60,032 bases of DNA. Origin: an uncultured Alphaproteobacteria bacterium (GTDB lineage: Bacteria > Pseudomonadota > Alphaproteobacteria > RF32 > CAG-239). The notes below the pieces were generated by a model, which saw nothing but the letters and a program-made list of their open reading frames with translations, made no database searches and was not told the origin of the DNA. Of the stretch, positions 44,259 through 52,484 are shown one piece after another (positions within the stretch are counted from its first letter, which is position 1; each line of letters begins with the position of its first letter). The translations under genes were made by a program, and so were the position numbers. The DNA lies in contig CALXTD010000007.1 in NCBI GenBank assembly GCA_944391315.1, positions 1 through 60,032 of the forward strand, written 5' to 3'.

Positions 44259-44436
44259 GCTAAACTCCAAATCATAAAACAGAAATAAGTTTAAGCATAA
44301 AAAACAAAGATATCAAGAACAAAGAAATTTTTTATAAATAAATGACCTTACTCCAAATAAAACAATGATTTTTAGCATTTTTTAGTAAATAAGCGCTATG
44401 CTGAACAAAATCGCAATTTTTAAGAAAGGCAAAACA

Positions 44437-45003
44437 ATGGCTATGACATTAGGTATAATCGGCGTAATTCTCTTAGTGATTTTCTATGGAATATATGTAT
44501 CACTGATTCGTAAAAGAAACAAAGTCAAAGAGGCAACTTCCGGCATAGATGTTCAGTTAAAAAAGCGCTATGACTTAATCCCGAATTTATTGCAAATGGC
44601 CGAAAAATTCATGACACATGAAAAATCATTAATGACCGAGATTGTTCGCTTGCGTACGGAGGCTATGAAAAAAACATTTGACGCCAATCCGCAAGAAGCC
44701 ATGAAGCTTGCCGGTGAGCTTGATGCCTGCATGAAAGATTTTATGCTTTCGGTAGAAAATTATCCGGAGCTTAAATCAAATCAAACCATGCTGCAGGCCA
44801 TGCAAAGCTTTAACGAAGTCGAGGAGCACATTGCAGCGGCGCGCCGCTTTTATAACGCCAGTGTCAATGATCTGAAAAACACGGCAGAAATCTTCCCCGG
44901 AAACCTTGTCGCTGCAATGGTCGGGGTCAAGGCTGATATGCCGTTTTTTGAGGCCGAAACCGAGGCCAAAGAGCGTATTGACGTCAGCAAGTTTATGAAA
45001 TAA
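44437..45003 (+). CDS. lemA: LemA family protein
   Basis: A 188-residue protein with an N-terminal membrane segment (GIIGVILLVIFYGIYVSLI), then the family block RNKVKEATSGIDVQLKKRYDLIPNLL and a helical domain ending FFEAETEAKERIDVSKFM. ATG at 44437 (MAMTLG) is preferred to 44398. LemA proteins are usually paired with a DUF3137 or TPM-domain partner, as here; the role is unclear. Confidence 0.9.
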   Translation: MAMTLGIIGVILLVIFYGIYVSLIRKRNKVKEATSGIDVQLKKRYDLIPNLLQMAEKFMTHEKSLMTEIVRLRTEAMKKTFDANPQEAMKLAGELDACMKDFMLSVENYPELKSNQTMLQAMQSFNEVEEHIAAARRFYNASVNDLKNTAEIFPGNLVAAMVGVKADMPFFEAETEAKERIDVSKFMK

Positions 45004-45983
45004 TGACAATAATCTTATCCAAAGAAGAGCAGCAACAATATGACGAACTGAAACAAAATTTTATAAACTATTATAACACTGTTTTAGTTCCGCAGCTGCA
45101 ACAAAAAGAAGACTTCCGCCTCCAGTGTGTCAAAAGCTTTTGGCGTCTGGTTTGGATAGCCGTTTTTGTACTCCCGCTTCTTATGTTTTGCGGATTCTGG
45201 GCTCAAGGCTATTATCAGTTTGATAGTGAGATTATATTTAATCTTGGCTTTGGGCTCTGCGCCATAACCGCCTTTGTCCTTCGCGGCCCTTTTGCAAAAT
45301 ATCGCAAAAGAATAAAAGACGATATTATGAGTGAATTCATAAAGTTTTTTGACAGCTTCAGCTATAAACAAGGCCAAAGAATGGACGCTCAGGCAATGGA
45401 AAACAGCCTTATTTTTCCAAACTATGATGAATATGAGGCTGATGACTGCTTTTTTGGAACATATAAGAATGTCGGCATAAGCGTATACGAACAAAAACTC
45501 AAAGAGATTCATTATAATTCCAAAGGCCAAAGAAATAGCGTGACGGTTTTTCAAGGCATTGCCGTTGAAATGGATATGAAAAAAAATTTCAGCGGCCATA
45601 CCATTGTTCTGAAAGATAAAGGCCTTCTGAATAAATTCACCCGCTTTGATAAAATGGAACGCATCACCTTAGAAGATGTTGTGTTTGAAAAACTCTTTGA
45701 GGTTTATTCAACCAACCAGATTGAGGCGCGTTATATTTTAACCACCGGCTTTATGGAACGTATTTTAAGACTAAAAGAACTCTATGCCGGCAAAAAGATT
45801 GAAATAAGCTTTAACAACAGCAAAATCTTGCTGGCAATAGACACGGGAGAAGATATGTTTGAGGCTTGCTCTTTTTTCAAAACCAATCTTAATCAAAAAC
45901 GCTTTGAAAAAGTCTTTGAAGAATTTTGGACACTGTTTTCAATCGTAAATATCTTAAAGCTCAACCAAAACATCGGAATGTAA
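45003..45983 (+). CDS. DUF3137-domain membrane protein
   Basis: A 326-residue protein whose ATG overlaps the lemA stop (TAATG). Two hydrophobic segments (about residues 48-66 and 74-94: IAVFVLPLLMFCGFWAQG, IIFNLGFGLCAITAFVL) form a hairpin; the rest is soluble. FQGIAVEMDMKKNFSGHTIVLKDKG and RFDKMERITLEDVVFEKLFEVYST match the DUF3137 core. The function is unknown; the genes are found together in many Proteobacteria. Confidence 0.87.
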   Translation: MTIILSKEEQQQYDELKQNFINYYNTVLVPQLQQKEDFRLQCVKSFWRLVWIAVFVLPLLMFCGFWAQGYYQFDSEIIFNLGFGLCAITAFVLRGPFAKYRKRIKDDIMSEFIKFFDSFSYKQGQRMDAQAMENSLIFPNYDEYEADDCFFGTYKNVGISVYEQKLKEIHYNSKGQRNSVTVFQGIAVEMDMKKNFSGHTIVLKDKGLLNKFTRFDKMERITLEDVVFEKLFEVYSTNQIEARYILTTGFMERILRLKELYAGKKIEISFNNSKILLAIDTGEDMFEACSFFKTNLNQKRFEKVFEEFWTLFSIVNILKLNQNIGM

Positions 45984-46014
45984 AAAAACGGCGGGATAAT
46001 CTCCTGCCGTTTTT
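45984..46014. terminator. hairpin terminator
   Basis: AAAACGGCGGGA pairs with TCCTGCCGTTTT, between convergent genes, with A- and T-runs on both sides. Confidence 0.85.
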
Positions 46015-46035
46015 CATATATAAAATCACATAAAA

Positions 46036-46665
46036 TTAACGAATAAAGTTTGTCCTTGCGCCATATTTGCATTCCGGCATGGGCAGCATGGTCTCTTTGC
46101 CTGTCTGAATCAATTTAAGCATCCAAGCCATATTTTTAGCCAGATTATAAAGTGTTTGAACCCCTTCTTCATCTTGTGCAACATCTTCTGCTTTAGCCCC
46201 GTGAACCATATTCCAGTAAGAGGAAGAAACAACCGGCATTCTGTTTATGGTAAAATATTTATTGAGAACATCAAGCGCTGCGCTTGTACCTCCGCGTCTT
46301 GCTGAGGCCACAGCCGCTCCTGGTTTAAAGGCAAAAGCATTACTTCCGGCATAAAAAACCCTATCAAGAACAGACAATATTCTTCCGGTCGGATGAGCGT
46401 AATAAACCGGAGACGCAAAGATAAAACCATCAGATTTTTCTGCTTTTGCAATAATTACGTTCACTAAATCATCATCAAAAACACAGCGATTATTTTTATT
46501 TTTACGACAAACCTGACAGCCGATACAGTCGCGCACAGGAGCTTTCCCTAGATGAATAATTTCAGAATCAATACCATCTCTGCGCAAAACTTCCGCAATT
46601 TCATCAAGAGCATTCGCAGTACAACCATCATCACTGGCACCGCCGTTTATCATTAAAACTTTCAT
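46036..46665 (-). CDS. flavodoxin-like NAD(P)H-dependent FMN reductase
   Basis: A 209-residue flavoprotein (start MKVLMINGGAS at 46665; an ATG nine codons upstream is also in frame). The FMN phosphate loop is NGGASDDGCTANAL; a C-x2-C motif (IGCQVCRKNKNNRC) recalls iron-sulfur flavoproteins; FASPVYYAHPTG is the second FMN loop. It probably reduces quinones or other electrophiles. It lacks an obvious operon partner. Confidence 0.85.
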   Translation of the reverse strand: MKVLMINGGASDDGCTANALDEIAEVLRRDGIDSEIIHLGKAPVRDCIGCQVCRKNKNNRCVFDDDLVNVIIAKAEKSDGFIFASPVYYAHPTGRILSVLDRVFYAGSNAFAFKPGAAVASARRGGTSAALDVLNKYFTINRMPVVSSSYWNMVHGAKAEDVAQDEEGVQTLYNLAKNMAWMLKLIQTGKETMLPMPECKYGARTNFIR

Positions 46666-46803
46666 ATTTTTTCCCCTAAAAAAATAAAACACATAATTAA
46701 TATAATAATTTTTTTTATTTTGTCTATTGCAATTAGGAAAATTTATGTTATAAAAAACACGATATTTTATAATTTATTGTATAATTTTAATAATTTAATT
46801 TTT

Positions 46804-47154
46804 ATGAACAAAGTAAATTTCAGCGATGAAGCCTCAAGAATGTCAGTTCTTCGCAACATTTTGGAATCAAACCTTGCTAAAGACAGAGATTGCGCCACAA
46901 CAGATCTTCTGAATGCAGAACTCAAGCTCTACAATGCCGTCAGTGCCTTACAACTTTTCTGTGAAGAAGGTGCTCGTACCGGAAAAGTTGAGAACAAAAA
47001 AGTTCCTCAGATTCTGGCCCAAAAACTCTCAGACTATCTCCAAACCGAGGAATATGAAAAAGCAGAGTATCAAAGCGAAACCGGAATTGTTGACCGCAAC
47101 CTTAAAACACGTTTTGAAACGGTAATCAAACTGGCTCAAGCGCTGAGCGAGTAA
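46804..47154 (+). CDS. hypothetical small cytosolic protein
   Basis: A 116-residue, helix-rich protein; the ATG at 46804 (MNKVNFSDEASRMSVLRNIL) is taken because the upstream 28 codons to 46720 are AT-rich and low in coding character. DLLNAELKLYNAVSALQLF and QKLSDYLQTEEYEKAEYQ are the most distinct parts. No family recognised. Followed by its own terminator. Confidence 0.65.
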   Translation: MNKVNFSDEASRMSVLRNILESNLAKDRDCATTDLLNAELKLYNAVSALQLFCEEGARTGKVENKKVPQILAQKLSDYLQTEEYEKAEYQSETGIVDRNLKTRFETVIKLAQALSE

Positions 47155-47158
47155 AACC

Positions 47159-47192
47159 AATCCCCTTTAGAAGAATATCTAAAGGGGATTTT
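47159..47192. terminator. bidirectional hairpin terminator
   Basis: AATCCCCTTTAGA (47159-47171) pairs perfectly with TCTAAAGGGGATT, followed by TTTT, between convergent genes. Confidence 0.88.
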
Positions 47193-47198
47193 GCTTAC

Positions 47199-47834
47199 TT
47201 ATTTAGACTTTGGCCAACCAAGCGCTTGGCCGATAACCACAAAATCTTTTTCCGTCAGATGCAACTCTTTGTGCAGCATTTCACGATCAATCATTCCAAG
47301 AACAACATTGCTCATACCGGCAGAAGCAGCATATAACCCAACATTTTGGTAGGCAGAACCGGTGTGCATGGCTCTATAGTCCTGATTTTCGTTGTTAGAA
47401 ACATATACCAATAAAGCATCAGCGTCTTTAACAAAACCTTGCTTTGCCGCCGTATAAATCAACGCTGCCGGATTAACAAGCTCCAGAGTATTGTCTTCGG
47501 CATTATAGCGATAAGCCCCACCTTGCTTGATGATATAAACCGACAAATCACGAGCATCACGTGCAGTCGGAATAGTTAGCTTACCATTCGGACGATTAAT
47601 TCCGACAGCCGCCCACAAAAGGTTAGACAAGTCCTGGTCACTAATTTTGCGTACGCTGAATTCGCGAGTAGTTTTGCGGTCATTAAGCGCTTTCATCAAA
47701 GGAACACCGATATTTTTTTGTGGCTCTGGCAGATAAACAACCGTTTCGGGCTTATCAGAATCTTCGGCATGCACTGCCGGAGAAATACCGATAAGAGATA
47801 AAAGACATACAAATAAAAATCTAAATTTTTTCAT
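47199..47834 (-). CDS. secreted nitroreductase-family (SagB-type) protein
   Basis: A 211-residue protein. ATG at 47834 follows GGAGG and gives a signal peptide MKKFRFLFVCLLSLIGIS ending near HAED. The nitroreductase fold shows the FMN-binding start ALNDRKTTREFS, LSNLLWAAVGINRPNGKLTIP, HTGSAYQNVGLYAASAGMS and VVIGQALGWP. Export is unusual for an FMN enzyme but occurs in this subfamily. Third gene of dnaJ-like/DUF1349/nitroreductase. Confidence 0.87.
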   Translation of the reverse strand: MKKFRFLFVCLLSLIGISPAVHAEDSDKPETVVYLPEPQKNIGVPLMKALNDRKTTREFSVRKISDQDLSNLLWAAVGINRPNGKLTIPTARDARDLSVYIIKQGGAYRYNAEDNTLELVNPAALIYTAAKQGFVKDADALLVYVSNNENQDYRAMHTGSAYQNVGLYAASAGMSNVVLGMIDREMLHKELHLTEKDFVVIGQALGWPKSK

Positions 47835-47844
47835 AAAACCTCCG

Positions 47845-48408
47845 TTAATCAAAATCGAGTTTAGCAAGAACAGGTTCAAAATCTTCGGAATTAGGCGCAC
47901 AAAGATAAGCTCCGCCCTTAATTTCCACATCTTCGTTCAGAAAATTAAAAACTCTTATTTGCTGAAAAACGCTTCCGTCAAGTGACACAAACAAAACATA
48001 ATCACCATTCTGACGTTTAACGCGCAACCATAACTCAGTCAGCTCCTTAGGTGCCGGCATTAAAGCCCAGTCGGTGAGACCATTGTTGCAAACACAACTT
48101 CCGAGCTTTGGATGTTCAAAGTTATCAAACATCAAAGAAGCCTTCATCCAGTTTTGCTCATTAAACCGAAGCATAATTCCGCATTGTTGAAAATTTTTAA
48201 GCGGCGCAAAACACCACTTAACAGTCAGTGAAAAATTACCGGCCTTCCGTGCAAAAAAGAAATGTCCGTCGTCTTTATGAACATTACGAGATTTGTTCTG
48301 CCAAAAATCAGTATGATTAAGAGCCAGAATAGACATTCCCCCATCATGAAAGTTAACTTCTTTGGGTTCATTGAGCCATTCAAAATCGCGTAACTGGTCC
48401 AAAAGCAT
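47845..48408 (-). CDS. DUF1349 concanavalin-like protein
   Basis: A 187-residue beta-sandwich protein of the DUF1349 family: FEWLNEPKEV, HTDFWQ, GNFSLTVKWCF, QCGIMLRFNEQNWMKASLMF and a C-terminal GAYLCAPN. Yeast relatives are named regulation of enolase 1, but no activity is firmly known. It starts 2 bases after the DnaJ-like gene ends and stops 10 bases before the nitroreductase start. Confidence 0.85.
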   Translation of the reverse strand: MLLDQLRDFEWLNEPKEVNFHDGGMSILALNHTDFWQNKSRNVHKDDGHFFFARKAGNFSLTVKWCFAPLKNFQQCGIMLRFNEQNWMKASLMFDNFEHPKLGSCVCNNGLTDWALMPAPKELTELWLRVKRQNGDYVLFVSLDGSVFQQIRVFNFLNEDVEIKGGAYLCAPNSEDFEPVLAKLDFD

Positions 48409-48410
48409 GA

Positions 48411-49355
48411 CTAAAAGTTCCTGACATCAACATCGGGCAGGGCAGAGACTGCACTCTCCAGTGCCGCGTTTTTAGATTTTGACGTAATGACTTTCAGTGT
48501 TATGATTTGATCACCGGTTGCATTACGAGATTTAATTCCTTTTCCTTTAAGACGAAGCTTTTCGCCGGAGTCAGCATAAGGCGGAATTTTAACTGCAACT
48601 TTTCCCGAGATTGTTGGCACAGTCACCTTTGCACCCAAAACCGCTTCTTTGAGCGAAATCGGCAAGTCAAGCAAGATATTATTTCCTTCTGACTTAAAAT
48701 AAGGGTGAGGCTGAACTTTCAGCGTAATAAGAACATCGCCGCTTTCGCCACCGTTAGGGCTGGGTTGACCAAGTCCTTTTAGGCGAAGAGTTTGCCCGTC
48801 TTCCGAGCCGGAAGGAATTTTAACATTAATGGTTTTATTACCGATAAAAACTTTTTGCTCAATGCCAAGAGCCGCATCAAGGAACGATATATTCATTGTA
48901 TAGGCAATATCTTCACCTTTGCGTACGCGCCTTGCACCACCATTAAAGTTTTGCCCACCTGTAAATTGAGAAAAAATATCATCGCCGAAGATTGAAGAAA
49001 AATCAAATCTGGCAGAACCACCGCGTTGCCCAAACGGATTTCCGGAAGATGAATAAGAATAAAATCCACCATCTTGCCCAAATCCTTGAGAACCGCCAAA
49101 CCCGCTGCCGAAACCGGCACCAAAACCGGTAGGCTTTCCGTCAGCATCAATCTCGTTATTATCATATTTTTGGCGTTTTTCTTTTGAGCCAAGAATATCA
49201 TAAGCCGCTGAAATTTCCTTAAATTTTTCAGCTGCTTCTTTGTTATCTTTATTAAGGTCGGGGTGATATTTCCGCGCCAGTTTACGATAGGCTGATTTAA
49301 TTTCAGCCTCACTAGCCGTTTTTGCCACACCGAGAACAGAATATAAGTCTTTCAT
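48411..49355 (-). CDS. cbpA: CbpA-like DnaJ protein (class B)
   Basis: A 314-residue J-protein without a zinc domain. The J domain (residues 4-68) has HPD in [10 protein letters not shown]; a Gly/Phe/Ser linker (about 75-135) follows; then the two beta-domains of DnaJ_C ([50 protein letters not shown]). It can act with DnaK or bind curved DNA. It is separate from the dnaKJ locus. Confidence 0.92.
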   Translation of the reverse strand: MKDLYSVLGVAKTASEAEIKSAYRKLARKYHPDLNKDNKEAAEKFKEISAAYDILGSKEKRQKYDNNEIDADGKPTGFGAGFGSGFGGSQGFGQDGGFYSYSSSGNPFGQRGGSARFDFSSIFGDDIFSQFTGGQNFNGGARRVRKGEDIAYTMNISFLDAALGIEQKVFIGNKTINVKIPSGSEDGQTLRLKGLGQPSPNGGESGDVLITLKVQPHPYFKSEGNNILLDLPISLKEAVLGAKVTVPTISGKVAVKIPPYADSGEKLRLKGKGIKSRNATGDQIITLKVITSKSKNAALESAVSALPDVDVRNF

Positions 49356-49417
49356 AGTAACCTAAGCCTCAAAAAACAAAATCATTCTAAGACATATATA
49401 GTGAATCAAAAGCCAAG

Positions 49418-49918
49418 TTACAAGCTGACGCAGTCAAAAGTCGCAAGCCGAGATCTGTTCTGATAAAGTGTAATTTTCTGGAGCAAAGCCTTGCTTTTTT
49501 TCTGATTATAACAATATTCAGCCGCAAGAAAGGCAAGTTCATCAACTCTGGCGTCATTATAAACGTAAGTAATCTGAGTTTCCGACTGGTCTCTGACATT
49601 AACATTATCAAGCAGACGCTTTACAGCATTAGGATATCTTTTATAGCGCCTATCATCAAAGGTCACATCATTACCAGGATCAACCGGCGTCAGTTTATAA
49701 GAATAATTTGCCGGAAAAACCTCCACATTTTCACCAAGACGCGGCGGCTGTACTTTAGCATTTTTATGCTTAGCCTTCCAGTCAGCAACTTTTTGCTGAT
49801 AGACGGCGGTTTCTTGTTGTTCAAGCTGTTTTCTAGCTTCTTCGCTGGTCTGAGCAAAAGCCTTTGCCGAAAAAATCAACACAGAACAAGACAGAAGAAA
49901 AAGGCACAATTTTTTCAT
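49418..49918 (-). CDS. secreted protein of unknown function
   Basis: A 166-residue protein with a signal peptide (MKKLCLFLLSCSVLIFSAKAFA, cleaved before QTSEEA). A Gln/Glu/Lys-rich coil follows (QLEQQETAVYQQKVADWK), then KVQPPRLGENVEVFPANYSYKLTP and two Cys near the end. Start at 49918 is used rather than an ATG five codons upstream. No family recognised. A 26-residue ORF with a strong ribosome-binding site precedes it. Confidence 0.72.
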   Translation of the reverse strand: MKKLCLFLLSCSVLIFSAKAFAQTSEEARKQLEQQETAVYQQKVADWKAKHKNAKVQPPRLGENVEVFPANYSYKLTPVDPGNDVTFDDRRYKRYPNAVKRLLDNVNVRDQSETQITYVYNDARVDELAFLAAEYCYNQKKSKALLQKITLYQNRSRLATFDCVSL

Positions 49919-49934
49919 TGAGCAACCTCTCATA

Positions 49935-50015
49935 TTAAATAGTTTTAAACAAGCTCAAACGCAGCGCCTCAATTTCTTCAAGCACAGACTTTGTTTCGGG
50001 TTCAATTTTTGTCAT
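49935..50015 (-). CDS. 26-residue leader-type ORF
   Basis: MTKIEPETKSVLEEIEALRL followed by SLFKTI, with a strong GGAGG site about 8 bases before the ATG. It ends 16 bases before the next gene start. The Glu/Leu pattern would form one amphipathic helix. It might be a translated small protein or a leader that affects the gene downstream; neither is shown. Confidence 0.45.
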   Translation of the reverse strand: MTKIEPETKSVLEEIEALRLSLFKTI

Positions 50016-50076
50016 GATGACCTCCGCTAAAAGGAACAATATACGGGGAGTATAGAACAATAAGATTAATCAAAGT

Positions 50077-50343
50077 TTAATTAAGTTCGTTATAAATATC
50101 TTTGCCCGCCTGCAAAAGGATTTTATAAACGCGCTGGTTTACAGAATTTTTGTTTGTGTCATTTGTCAGTTTATCAAGCATTTTTTGCAGCTTTTTATTA
50201 AACGATGGGCTCTGACGGAGTTCCTCAACTTTTTGCAACTCTTCTTCATCATTGATTTTGAAGTCAGCCACTGCTTTGATTGTAGCAAGATAGGCTGCAT
50301 CTTTCTGAGATGAATATTGCGCTTTGGCAGAAGAAGCTATCAC
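50077..50343 (-). CDS. small secreted protein; start disturbed by poly-T tract
   Basis: The annotated start would be GTG at 50343 (88 residues), but the frame upstream reads as a signal peptide, FIFFFVFCSVVIASSAKAQ, with an AKA cleavage site. An AAGGAG site lies near 50393, yet there is only a 14-base T homopolymer and an ATT codon where ATG is expected. The mature part is helical and Lys/Glu-rich (VADFKINDEEELQKVEEL). Either a homopolymer error or a mutation removed the start. Confidence 0.55.
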   Translation of the reverse strand: MIASSAKAQYSSQKDAAYLATIKAVADFKINDEEELQKVEELRQSPSFNKKLQKMLDKLTNDTNKNSVNQRVYKILLQAGKDIYNELN

Positions 50344-50454
50344 GACCGAACAAAAAACAAAGAAAAAAATGAAAAAAAAAAAAAAACTCCTTGAGAAAAA
50401 ACATATAAGCAGTAGTATAAAGACAATGAATTAACATCAGGTTAGCAAAACAAA

Positions 50455-51426
50455 ATGAAAAAAAGAGTATGGATTTTAACCGATGACCGCATGGGCAGCA
50501 ACAATCAGGTCCGAGGCATTGCTGAACAACTCAACCACGAAAAATATGAAAGCGAAGAAAAACCGCTGAAATACACCAAACTTGCAGCTTTGCCGAATGT
50601 CCTCCGCGGACGGAGCTTAATCGGCTTGGCCAATGAGAGCAAGGAAGGAATAAGCAAAAACTTTCCTGATATCATATTATCCGGCAGCCGAAGAGCCGCC
50701 CCGATAGCGCGCTGGATTAAGAAAAAATCCGGCGGCAAAGCCAAAATTATTCAACTACTATACCCCGGATTCTTCGGAAGACAAGATTTTGAAATCATTG
50801 CCGTTCCGGAGCATGATAAAGAAAAGATAAAAGGCCCAAATGTAATATATACGACAGGCTCGCCGCATCGCATTACAAAAGAAAAACTTTCAGAAGCCAA
50901 AGAGCAGTGGCAGTCTCATTTTGCCAACTTAAAAACACCTTACACGGCGGTTATTATCGGCGGCAGTATAAAAGGCAAAGCTTTTAGCACCGAAAATGCT
51001 TTTGCCTTAGGACAAGCAGTTAAATCTTTTGCTGAAAAGGTTGGTGGTTCTTTGCTGATAACCGATTCAAAGCGCACTGGAAAGGAAGCCGAAACGATTA
51101 TAATGAACACATTAAAACATCTTCCGCAAAACACTTATCTTTGGGGCGATAAATCAGAAAATCCCTATATGGGATATTTAGCCTGCGCGGACAGAATAAT
51201 TGTGACCGGAGATTCTGTTTCCATGTGCTGTGAAGCCTGTGGAACAGGCAAACCGGTATATATCTTTTGCGGAGAAGGCTGGTTAACGCCAAAACATATA
51301 AGATTTGTAAAATCTTTAACAGACGGCGGCTATGCCACCTACCTTGAAGATGAAAATATAGACTTTAAGCCTAAAGCAACACTCAATCCGGCCAAAGATA
51401 TCGCCGAAAAAATAGAACAGCTCTAA
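50455..51426 (+). CDS. ELM1/GtrOC1 family protein
   Basis: A 323-residue protein of the mitochondrial fission ELM1 family (PF06258), a GT-B-like fold. Blocks: RVWILTDDRMGSNNQVRGIA, PDIILSGSRRAAPIA, IQLLYPGFFGRQDFEII, TAVIIGGSIKGKAF and ADRIIVTGDSVSMCCEACGTG. Plant ELM1 helps recruit dynamin; the bacterial role is unknown and may be glycosyl transfer. It is a single gene with its own terminator. Confidence 0.87.
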   Translation: MKKRVWILTDDRMGSNNQVRGIAEQLNHEKYESEEKPLKYTKLAALPNVLRGRSLIGLANESKEGISKNFPDIILSGSRRAAPIARWIKKKSGGKAKIIQLLYPGFFGRQDFEIIAVPEHDKEKIKGPNVIYTTGSPHRITKEKLSEAKEQWQSHFANLKTPYTAVIIGGSIKGKAFSTENAFALGQAVKSFAEKVGGSLLITDSKRTGKEAETIIMNTLKHLPQNTYLWGDKSENPYMGYLACADRIIVTGDSVSMCCEACGTGKPVYIFCGEGWLTPKHIRFVKSLTDGGYATYLEDENIDFKPKATLNPAKDIAEKIEQL

Positions 51427-51437
51427 ATAAACAACAC

Positions 51438-51469
51438 GGAGCGAGCTAAACCCTCGCTCCATTTTTTTT
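51438..51469 (+). terminator. hairpin terminator
   Basis: GGAGCGAG (51438-51445) pairs perfectly with CTCGCTCC (51453-51460), then A and eight T residues. Confidence 0.88.
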
Positions 51470-51565
51470 CACCACTCTCCCATCTTAAAACAAAAACATG
51501 CTTGAAAGTAAACCGAATTTATGCTATAATCGAGTCGTGAAGGCAAACGAGATAGGAGAAGTATT

Positions 51566-52471
51566 ATGTTTATCTCACGACAAAAGGCGGTTCTGACCGC
51601 GGCGTTTTGTTTGGCGGTAGGAATTTTGCCGACTGGCGCGAGAGCTGATAATTCTGTTATCATCAGTGACGAACAGCTTGTCTACACACTTCACACACAC
51701 CTTTACGCTTCGTCACCAAGTTTGCCTTCTTCTGATGAATTTCAAACCGCGGCGGTTTGTTTTATTAATGACACCTCGGCTTGTGCGGATGGCATGTTTG
51801 GCGGTGGAACGAGTGACGACATTCCAAGCTTTGACATTAATCCCGATGAGCGTTGTTATAATGAAGGTTACACGGTCAGTGAATGCCCCGAATGGTATGC
51901 CCCAGGGGGAAAGAAATGTCCATACGGCCCTTATTACTCAGATTGTATCTCAACTTGCCCAAGTAGTTATGTAACTTGTGAAGAACCTTATGTCGGCGTT
52001 GGCGAAGCTTGCGGCGGCAAATATGCGTCTTGTGCCTGTACACCTTGCGGCTCGGAATATACCGAAACCGAGATTCCAGCCGGATATGAACAACTCGGAG
52101 AAGCATGTTTGGATTGTGACGGCCAAACCAAATATCAAGTCGTGGCGGCGGCTTGCGAGGGCTTTCAAATTTGCGGTGATTTAGGGCCGATAGCGGGGAC
52201 AGAAACTTGTTTGTCCGGTACCACCACCCTTTATAGAGAATGTAAGACTTGCGACAACAACGGTACATTAACAACTTGTCCCGAAGGTTATGATTGCGCG
52301 TTTGAGGATTGTTCGGGCAAATATTATATCACCGGCTGCGATGTCAATTATGACAATTATTGCACCACGCCGATAACCGATTGCGCGACATTGGGCTATA
52401 AGTCGACGAGTTGCAGCGGGAGAGCTTTGAGATGCCCATATAACAGCGCGTTTATGCTGTGCGTCAACTAG
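51566..52471 (+). CDS. secreted cysteine-rich repeat protein
   Basis: A 301-residue protein with a signal peptide (AVLTAAFCLAVGILPTGARA). After residue 90 it has about 28 Cys in irregular C-x(n)-C modules such as CYNEGYTVSECPEWY, CPYGPYYSDC and CPEGYDCAFEDCSGKYY. The end, DCATLGYKSTSCSGRALRC, has the same box as the start of the next protein (DCASLGYTQSSCPDNNGVRC). It is 13 bases before that gene, with GAAGGAGA between. Cell-surface or extracellular; function unknown. Confidence 0.75.
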   Translation: MFISRQKAVLTAAFCLAVGILPTGARADNSVIISDEQLVYTLHTHLYASSPSLPSSDEFQTAAVCFINDTSACADGMFGGGTSDDIPSFDINPDERCYNEGYTVSECPEWYAPGGKKCPYGPYYSDCISTCPSSYVTCEEPYVGVGEACGGKYASCACTPCGSEYTETEIPAGYEQLGEACLDCDGQTKYQVVAAACEGFQICGDLGPIAGTETCLSGTTTLYRECKTCDNNGTLTTCPEGYDCAFEDCSGKYYITGCDVNYDNYCTTPITDCATLGYKSTSCSGRALRCPYNSAFMLCVN

Positions 52472-52484
52472 AAGGAGAAAGCAG

